From an uncultured Lachnospiraceae bacterium (GTDB lineage Bacteria > Bacillota > Clostridia > Lachnospirales > Lachnospiraceae), in contig CAJUKV010000051.1 of assembly GCA_910587305.1 (NCBI GenBank), positions 1 to 21,723 on the forward strand: a DNA stretch of 21,723 bases. The letters are read 5' to 3'. Below are positions 21,288 to 21,723 of the stretch, in pieces; within the stretch, counting starts at the first letter, position 1; every line of letters starts with the position of its first letter. Below the pieces are notes generated by a model. That model worked only from the letters and a program-made list of their open reading frames with translations, made no database searches and was not told where the DNA came from. A program made the translations under genes and the position numbers.

Positions 21288-21407
21288 CGTTGATAGGGAG
21301 GTTATTTCTAATCCCCAAAAAACCAGTGCTGGGAATTGCGATGACCGTTTGACTTCCGGTAGTATCATGTCCGCGGTTTCCAAAAAATCACTTGCTTCGT
21401 AATACAT
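21210..21407 (-). CDS. Doubtful 65-aa ORF overlapping the end of the Crp-family gene
   Basis: ATG at 21407 follows GGGAGGG by 5 nt and lies 13 nt after the stop of the upstream gene, a good translation start. The first 40 residues (MYYEASDFLETADMILPEVK...) look protein-like. The rest is antisense to the last 78 nt of the regulator gene, which suggests the natural frame was lost there. It may be a small real protein or the truncated front of a decayed gene. I do not recognise a family. Confidence 0.3.
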   Translation of the reverse strand: MYYEASDFLETADMILPEVKRSSQFPALVFWGLEITSLSTLFFCLFQSVYALSLFFQNLPLGQGF

Positions 21408-21419
21408 ATGATCCCTCCC

Positions 21420-21723
21420 TTAACGAAAACTGTTTTCCACAACGCCCGGAAGCAAAGCATAAATAGAACAGCCAATCTGTTCCTCAAACAGTTCTTTTAT
21501 CTCTAAAATCTTTTTCCACCTGTCTATTGTCGCCGGGTGGACGCCGTAACGTATTGTCACGTCTACAAATCTCTTTTCCAAAAGACAGAACCCCGCAGGC
21601 AGAGCCAGTGCGTCACATAGCTGCACTAAACGGTCATAATCATCATATACCGCACCCTCGACAAACTTTTTCATAAACAGGTAATCCTCATCACTGACAT
21701 CAAACTCTCCGATAGAAGTATCA
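21420..21723 (-). CDS. C-terminal part of an HD-domain-like hydrolase (truncated by the window edge)
   Basis: The frame is open from the right edge to the stop at 21420, at least 100 codons, so the N-terminus lies beyond the window. The visible part contains EFDVSDEDYLFMKKFVEGAVYDDYDRLVQLCDALALPAGF, then LLEKRFVDVTIRYGVHPATIDRWKKILEIKELFEEQIGCSIYALLPGV. The 'yddyDrLvqLcDala.' pattern is that of the C-terminal half of small HD-type metal-dependent phosphohydrolases, where the final Asp is a metal ligand. The defining HD dyad would be in the missing part, so the call is provisional. The ATG at 21674 is probably an internal methionine. Confidence 0.6.
   Translation of the reverse strand, partial: DTSIGEFDVSDEDYLFMKKFVEGAVYDDYDRLVQLCDALALPAGFCLLEKRFVDVTIRYGVHPATIDRWKKILEIKELFEEQIGCSIYALLPGVVENSFR

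Overview
The window looks like a chromosomal segment of an anaerobic, low-to-mid GC Firmicute, most likely a Lachnospiraceae-type clostridium. The signs are strong AGGAGG ribosome-binding sites, adjacent pyrB and pyrI, a rubrerythrin, Firmicutes-type -35/-10 boxes and many short structured intergenic elements. The assignment is by protein style only; no rRNA or tRNA gene is visible. I see no integrase, transposase, phage gene or CRISPR array.

Layout. 1-884: a terminator, a small membrane protein and a convergent PH-domain-like protein with a long hairpin-rich leader. 1176-1944: nitroreductase with its own promoter and a strong terminator. 2001-3531: pyrB and pyrI, separated by an unusual 181-nt structured gap. 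3543-4833 (minus): VanZ-like protein and rubrerythrin. 5011-10955 (minus): a probable surface-signalling operon, in transcription order a secreted protein with FG-GAP/VCBS-like motifs, an OmpR-type response regulator, a HAMP sensor kinase, a membrane-anchored unknown protein, two tandem repeat arrays, and a two-enzyme cell-wall protein (amidase plus NodB deacetylase). 11065-11232: a 55-aa protein of unknown function. 11352-14153 (minus): a heavy-metal efflux operon (ArsR/SmtB sensor, free HMA metallochaperone, P1B-type ATPase without its own HMA) with an operator at the start codon and folded elements in both intergenic gaps. 14311-18672 (minus): cardiolipin synthase, GH42 beta-galactosidase and endonuclease III. 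18928-21287: a MATE exporter divergent from a Crp-family regulator. 21210-21723 (minus): a doubtful small ORF and the C-terminal part of a further gene that runs off the window.

Three spots deserve most attention. First, the MATE/Crp intergenic region contains a 10-bp-arm palindrome of CRP-site geometry, plus a leader RNA whose 3' stem strand overlaps the 5' strand of an intrinsic terminator. Second, the amidase-deacetylase fusion combines on one anchored chain the same two activities that CwlD and PdaA supply separately for spore cortex muramic-delta-lactam; it is preceded by a helically phased 11-bp array and a ~14-bp array. Third, the metal operon carries two related folded elements just upstream of Shine-Dalgarno sites, one with a 9-nt hairpin loop fully complementary to sequence beside the ribosome-binding site.
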